A stretch of DNA of 64,000 nucleotides from Hyphomonadaceae bacterium (GTDB lineage Bacteria; Pseudomonadota; Alphaproteobacteria; Caulobacterales; Hyphomonadaceae): assembly GCA_016714495.1 (NCBI GenBank), contig JADKDU010000001.1, positions 834,597 through 898,596 of the forward strand, written 5' to 3'. The notes under the pieces were generated by a model, which worked only from the letters and a program-made list of their open reading frames with translations, was not told where the DNA came from and did not search any database. Made by a program: the position numbers and the translations under genes. Shown here in pieces: positions 60,992-64,000 of this stretch; positions within the stretch are counted from its first letter, which is position 1, and every line of letters begins with the position of its first letter.

Positions 60992-62681
60992 TTACGCCGT
61001 TTTCGCCTCCACCAGACTCAGCTCCGCTATCATGGCCTTACGCATTTCGAATTTCTGGATCTTGCCGGTGACAGTCATCGGGAAGCTATCGACGAATTTG
61101 ACGTAGCGGGGGATCTTGTAGTGGGCGATCTGGCCCCTGCAAAAGGAGACGATTTCCTCGTGCGATGACCATTCGCCCGCACGCAGCTTTACCCATGCGC
61201 ATATTTCCTCGCCAAATTTCGGATCGGGGACGCCAATGACGGACACGTCCTCGATCTTCGGGTGGCGGAAAAGATACTCCTCGATCTCGCGCGGGAAGAC
61301 GTTCTCGCCGCCACGAATGACCATGTCCTTGATGCGGCCGACGATGTTGCAGTAGCCCTCCTCGTCGATGGTTGCGAGATCGCCGGTGTGCATCCAGCCG
61401 CCTTCGTCCACGGCCTCAGCGGTTTTCTCCGGATCGTCCCAATAGCCGATCATGACGGAATAGCCGCGCGTACAGAGTTCGCCGGGCTGACCGCGCGGAA
61501 CGATATCGCCATTCTCGTCGACCACTTTCACCTTCGAGATGCGGCTGCACTCGGCCCACGGTGGAGACGCGGCGTTCGAGCGGGTCATTCATCGCCGTCT
61601 GGAAAGAGACAGGGCTGGTTTCCGTCATGCCGTAAGCGATGCCGACTTCGCGCATGTTCATGCGGTCGATGACCTTCTTCATCACCTCGATCGGGCATGG
61701 CGACCCCGCCATGACGCCAGTGCGGAGCGAAGAAAGGTCGAACTTGTCAAAGTCCGGATGCTGCAGCTCGGCGATGAACATGGTGGGAACGCCATGAAGC
61801 GCGGTGCATCTTTCCGCCTGCACCGTCTTCAGCACGGCCAACGGATCGAAGCCTTCGGACGGGTAGATAATCGTCGCGCCATGCACGATGCAGGCGAGAT
61901 TGCTCATCACCATGCCGAAGCAATGATAAAGGGGGACGGGGACCAGCAACCGATCGGCCTCCCTTAGGCCCATCCCCAGCCCGACGAAGTACGCATTGTT
62001 GAGGATGTTGCGGTGAGAGAGCGTCGCACCCTTGGGAAGACCCGTCGTGCCGCTGGTGAACTGGATGTTGATCGGATCGTTGCGGTCGAGCGTCTGCGCG
62101 ATCTCTTCAATCTGCAGGCCGTGCTTTCCAGTCGCCTGCGCGGAGATTTCCTCGAACGCCATCCAGCCGGGACCGGGCTGGCCACCGATCTGCGCGACAA
62201 CGCGAAGATCAGGCAGACGTTTCGATTTCAGCTCGCCGAGTTTCGATGTCGCAACTTCCGGCGCGAGTTCGTTGATCATGCCGACGTAGTCCGACGTCTT
62301 GAACTTCTCGGCGCAGATGAGCACTTTCACGCCAACCTTGTTGAGCGTGTATTCGACCTCGCTGAGCCGATAGGCCGGATTGATGTTGACCTGGATCATG
62401 CCGACGCGGGCGGTGGCGAATTGCACGAGCGTCCACTCCGCGCAATTCGGCGCCCAGACGCCGACGCGGTCGCCGGTCTTGAGGCCGAGCGCGAGGAGGC
62501 CAGCGGCGAGCCGATCGACCTGGAATGAGAACTGCTCGTAAGTCCAGCGGATGCCCTGGTGGACAGAGACCAGCGCTTCCTGCTTTGGCCATTTCTTGGC
62601 CGCGCGGAGCAGAGCTTCGCCGATCGTGTATTCGAGGAGCGCGGGCGCCGAGGCGCCGCGGACGAGGCTGGCTTGTGTCAT
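60992..62681 (-). pseudogene. AMP-dependent acyl-CoA synthetase with a single-base frameshift
   Basis: Fatty-acyl-CoA synthetase of the FadD/AcsA-like type, about 562 residues when corrected. The N-terminal frame carries the AMP-binding loop T-S-G-T-T-G-L-P-K-G-A-T and Y-G-M-T-E-T-S-P-V to residue 380. Near 61532 one extra base (GAAGG where GAAG or GAGG is expected) shifts it to a useless tail. The C-terminal frame then gives V-K-V-V-D-E-N-G-D-I-V and W-M-H-T-G-D-L through G-K-I-Q-K-F at the end. Both halves are otherwise intact, so a genuine lesion or an assembly error are equally possible. Confidence 0.85.
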
Positions 62682-63065
62682 TTTTTCTCTCCCTGCCCTT
62701 ACGCTAGCAATGACGCGGGTTTTGCGCCAGATTACTTGGCGGCGCCTCCAAACGCGAGTGCGCGCAGAGCTCAGGAAATCTTGGGATTTTGCGCGTTCTA
62801 GCTGAACGCGGGCGATCAGACTCCCGGATGTCGGGGCTCAGGGATTCTCCGGTGCACATTGCGCGATGCCCCTCCGTCTCGCCGCGAAGAGGCGGCGCTC
62901 TTGCCCTTCGCTTACGCTCCGGGCTTGTCGCTCTGGGCAGACCAGTCGACGCCACGCCCGTGCGCCAGTCACGGACCTGATGGCGCCTGCGCATCCAGGG
63001 CGTTGAAGCCACGCCAAGCACAAGCTCGACGAACACACGCAGCATCGCCTCCAGCGAGCGCGGGC
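62682..63065. other. Intergenic segment without a supported gene
   Basis: About 380 bases between the acyl-CoA synthetase start and the ndh remnant. Open frames on both strands give only low-complexity Arg/Pro-rich translations. It may be dispersed-repeat DNA brought in when the 5' part of ndh was lost. Confidence 0.45.
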
Positions 63066-63590
63066 TGGGCGGCGGGTGTTGCGGCCTCGCCCGTGGCAAA
63101 ATGGCTGGGCGTGGACGGCGATCGCGCGGGACGCGTTACTGTCTATGAATGCCTGACGGTTGCGGGGCATCCCGAGATTTTCGTGCTGGCGAAGGACGCA
63201 AAGGGCAAGGCCCTGCCCGGCCTTGCGCCGGTGGCGAAACAGCAGGGCGAGTATGTCGGCAAGCTGCTGACCCGACTGAGGAAGACGCCGGGCGCGAAAC
63301 GGTTTGCGTTCGCCTACAAGGACTATGGAGCGCTGGCGACGATCGGGCGGAAGATCGCGATTGCGGATTTCGGCTTGTTCAGCCTGCGTGGGTTCGTTGG
63401 CTGGCTGACCTGGTCAGTGGCGCACATCTACTTCCTGATCGGCTTCAGGAACCGCTTCTCGGTCTCGCTCGACTGGACGTGGAGCTACCTCACCTTCCAG
63501 CGCGGGGCGCGCCTGATCACCGGCCCGGTGGACGAGGTGCGGAAGGAGGCAAGGACGGACGGCGCGGCGGCAAGCCGCAAGGCGGCCTGA
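63066..63590 (+). pseudogene. ndh: 3' remnant of type II NADH dehydrogenase (NDH-2)
   Basis: From W-A-A-G-V-A-A-S-P (63066 on) the frame matches the second half of NDH-2: a V-A-G-H-P-E-I-F-V segment, G-L-A-P-V-A-K-Q-Q-G-E-Y-V-G, then F-A-Y-K-D-Y-G-A-L-A-T-I-G-R and the C-terminal membrane-anchoring helices ending Y-L-T-F-Q-R-G-A-R-L-I-T-G. About 175 residues are present. The N-terminal FAD fold and most of the NADH fold, some 250 residues, are missing in all frames upstream. Unlikely to work as an oxidoreductase. Confidence 0.75.
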
Positions 63591-63763
63591 GACCCGCTGC
63601 CGGGCTACGGACGCCATACGTTCAAGTACACGGAATCGATCATTTTGCGGGGATTCCGTCACCTTTGGGGTACGGGCGGAGCTGCTCCGCAAGCTTGCGG
63701 CGGCGGCTCGTCAACGCTCGCTTGCGCTTAATACTTTGGATGCTATACCGCCCCGCTGACCGC

Positions 63764-63853
63764 GGAGAGGTGCCAGAGTGGTCGATCGGGACGGTCTCGA
63801 AAACCGTTGTACGTGCAAGCGTACCGTGAGTTCGAATCTCACCCTCTCCGCCA
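63764..63853 (+). tRNA. tRNA-Ser (anticodon CGA)
   Basis: A 90-base gene with acceptor stem GGAGAGG/CCTCTCC, discriminator G, encoded CCA (63851-63853), anticodon loop CTCGAAA giving anticodon CGA (reads UCG), a long variable arm typical of serine, and the T-arm GAG-TTCGAAT-CTC. All stems pair. Confidence 0.96.
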
Positions 63854-63877
63854 GTTCGCCCTTAGCACCGCATTGAA

Positions 63878-63898
63878 CCCGGCACGGGTTCTGCCGGG
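63878..63898 (+). terminator. Hairpin downstream of tRNA-Ser
   Basis: CCCGGCA (63878-63884) and TGCCGGG (63892-63898) form a perfect 7-base-pair stem with a 7-base loop 24 bases past the tRNA. No T-run follows, so termination is uncertain. Confidence 0.35.
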
Positions 63899-64000
63899 CG
63901 ATCGGCACAGGAACATAGGAGTGAGACGATCCCGTGATACGATGAGGTATCCGGATGGCCGGCCGTCGCCTGACCAATCTCGCTTGCCGAAATGGCACCT

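Noticed and set aside
62704..63099. A 131-codon minus-strand frame before the ndh remnant
   Set aside because: Arg/Pro-rich composition and no family resemblance; looks like dispersed intergenic DNA.
1..64000. CRISPR array, prophage, integron or complete insertion sequence
   Set aside because: No regularly spaced direct repeats, cas, phage structural, integrase or full transposase genes were seen.

Overview
This GC-rich 64 kb window comes from a stalked/dimorphic-type alphaproteobacterium, most likely Caulobacterales and possibly a Hyphomonadaceae-like lineage. The grounds are gcrA, divL (with the family's tyrosine in place of the kinase histidine), a MipZ-like ATPase, the ChvI/ChvG two-component system next to a PTS EIIA/HPr pair, two perfect CtrA-type boxes (TTAA-N7-TTAA), several GANTC (CcrM) sites upstream of gcrA, and an alphaproteobacterial LexA box (GTTC-N7-GTTC) ahead of imuA-imuB-dnaE2. 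The contents are ordinary chromosomal housekeeping. I see no phage, plasmid backbone, CRISPR array or intact insertion sequence.

Layout. 1-3.6 kb: argF (partial) and argD, an ABC-2 permease, then gcrA. 3.7-7.4 kb: two Spinster-type MFS transporters and a DUF3916 gene. 7.5-14.4 kb: map fused to a decayed radC, DUF1178, grxC, comF (frameshifted), a SAM methyltransferase, an Flp pilin overlapping mutT, argJ and a parvulin-type lipoprotein divergent from secA (14.6-17.3 kb). 17.4-27.3 kb: an MFS exporter, a stress flavin-binding protein, a DUF481 outer-membrane protein, accA, a GMC oxidoreductase, a beta-lactamase-fold lipoprotein, a tandem lipoprotein pair and an alkaline phosphatase. 27.4-33.8 kb: MipZ-like ATPase, chvI-chvG, EIIA, HPr, an EF-hand protein and ahcY with a 30-bp palindromic operator. 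33.9-42.5 kb: prpE (frameshifted), kup, phosphohexomutase and divL. 42.7-45.8 kb: a serine hydrolase and a probable metal-handling exported pair. 46.6-49.0 kb: fliOP divergent from flgB-flgC-fliE around a CtrA box. 49.0-54.8 kb: the SOS mutasome imuA-imuB-dnaE2. 55.2-61 kb: recQ, cytochrome c'/b561, upp, and a small secreted protein with a di-haem peroxidase. 61-64 kb: an acyl-CoA synthetase (frameshifted), the 3' end of an NDH-2 gene, and tRNA-Ser(CGA).

How the genes work together. Several genes belong to one cell-cycle circuit: GcrA, DivL, the CtrA boxes ahead of divL and between the flagellar operons, and the MipZ-like ATPase. ChvGI with EIIA/HPr is the usual envelope-stress and PTS neighbourhood, but the HPr kinase gene normally found between chvG and EIIA is absent here. 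ImuA/ImuB/DnaE2 form a damage-inducible translesion polymerase.

Quality caveat. At least five genes (map, comF, prpE twice, the acyl-CoA synthetase, perhaps the EF-hand gene) carry one- or two-base indels, mostly in short homopolymers or simple repeats. Some or all may be assembly errors. The radC and ndh remnants also lack large blocks of sequence and look like true gene decay.
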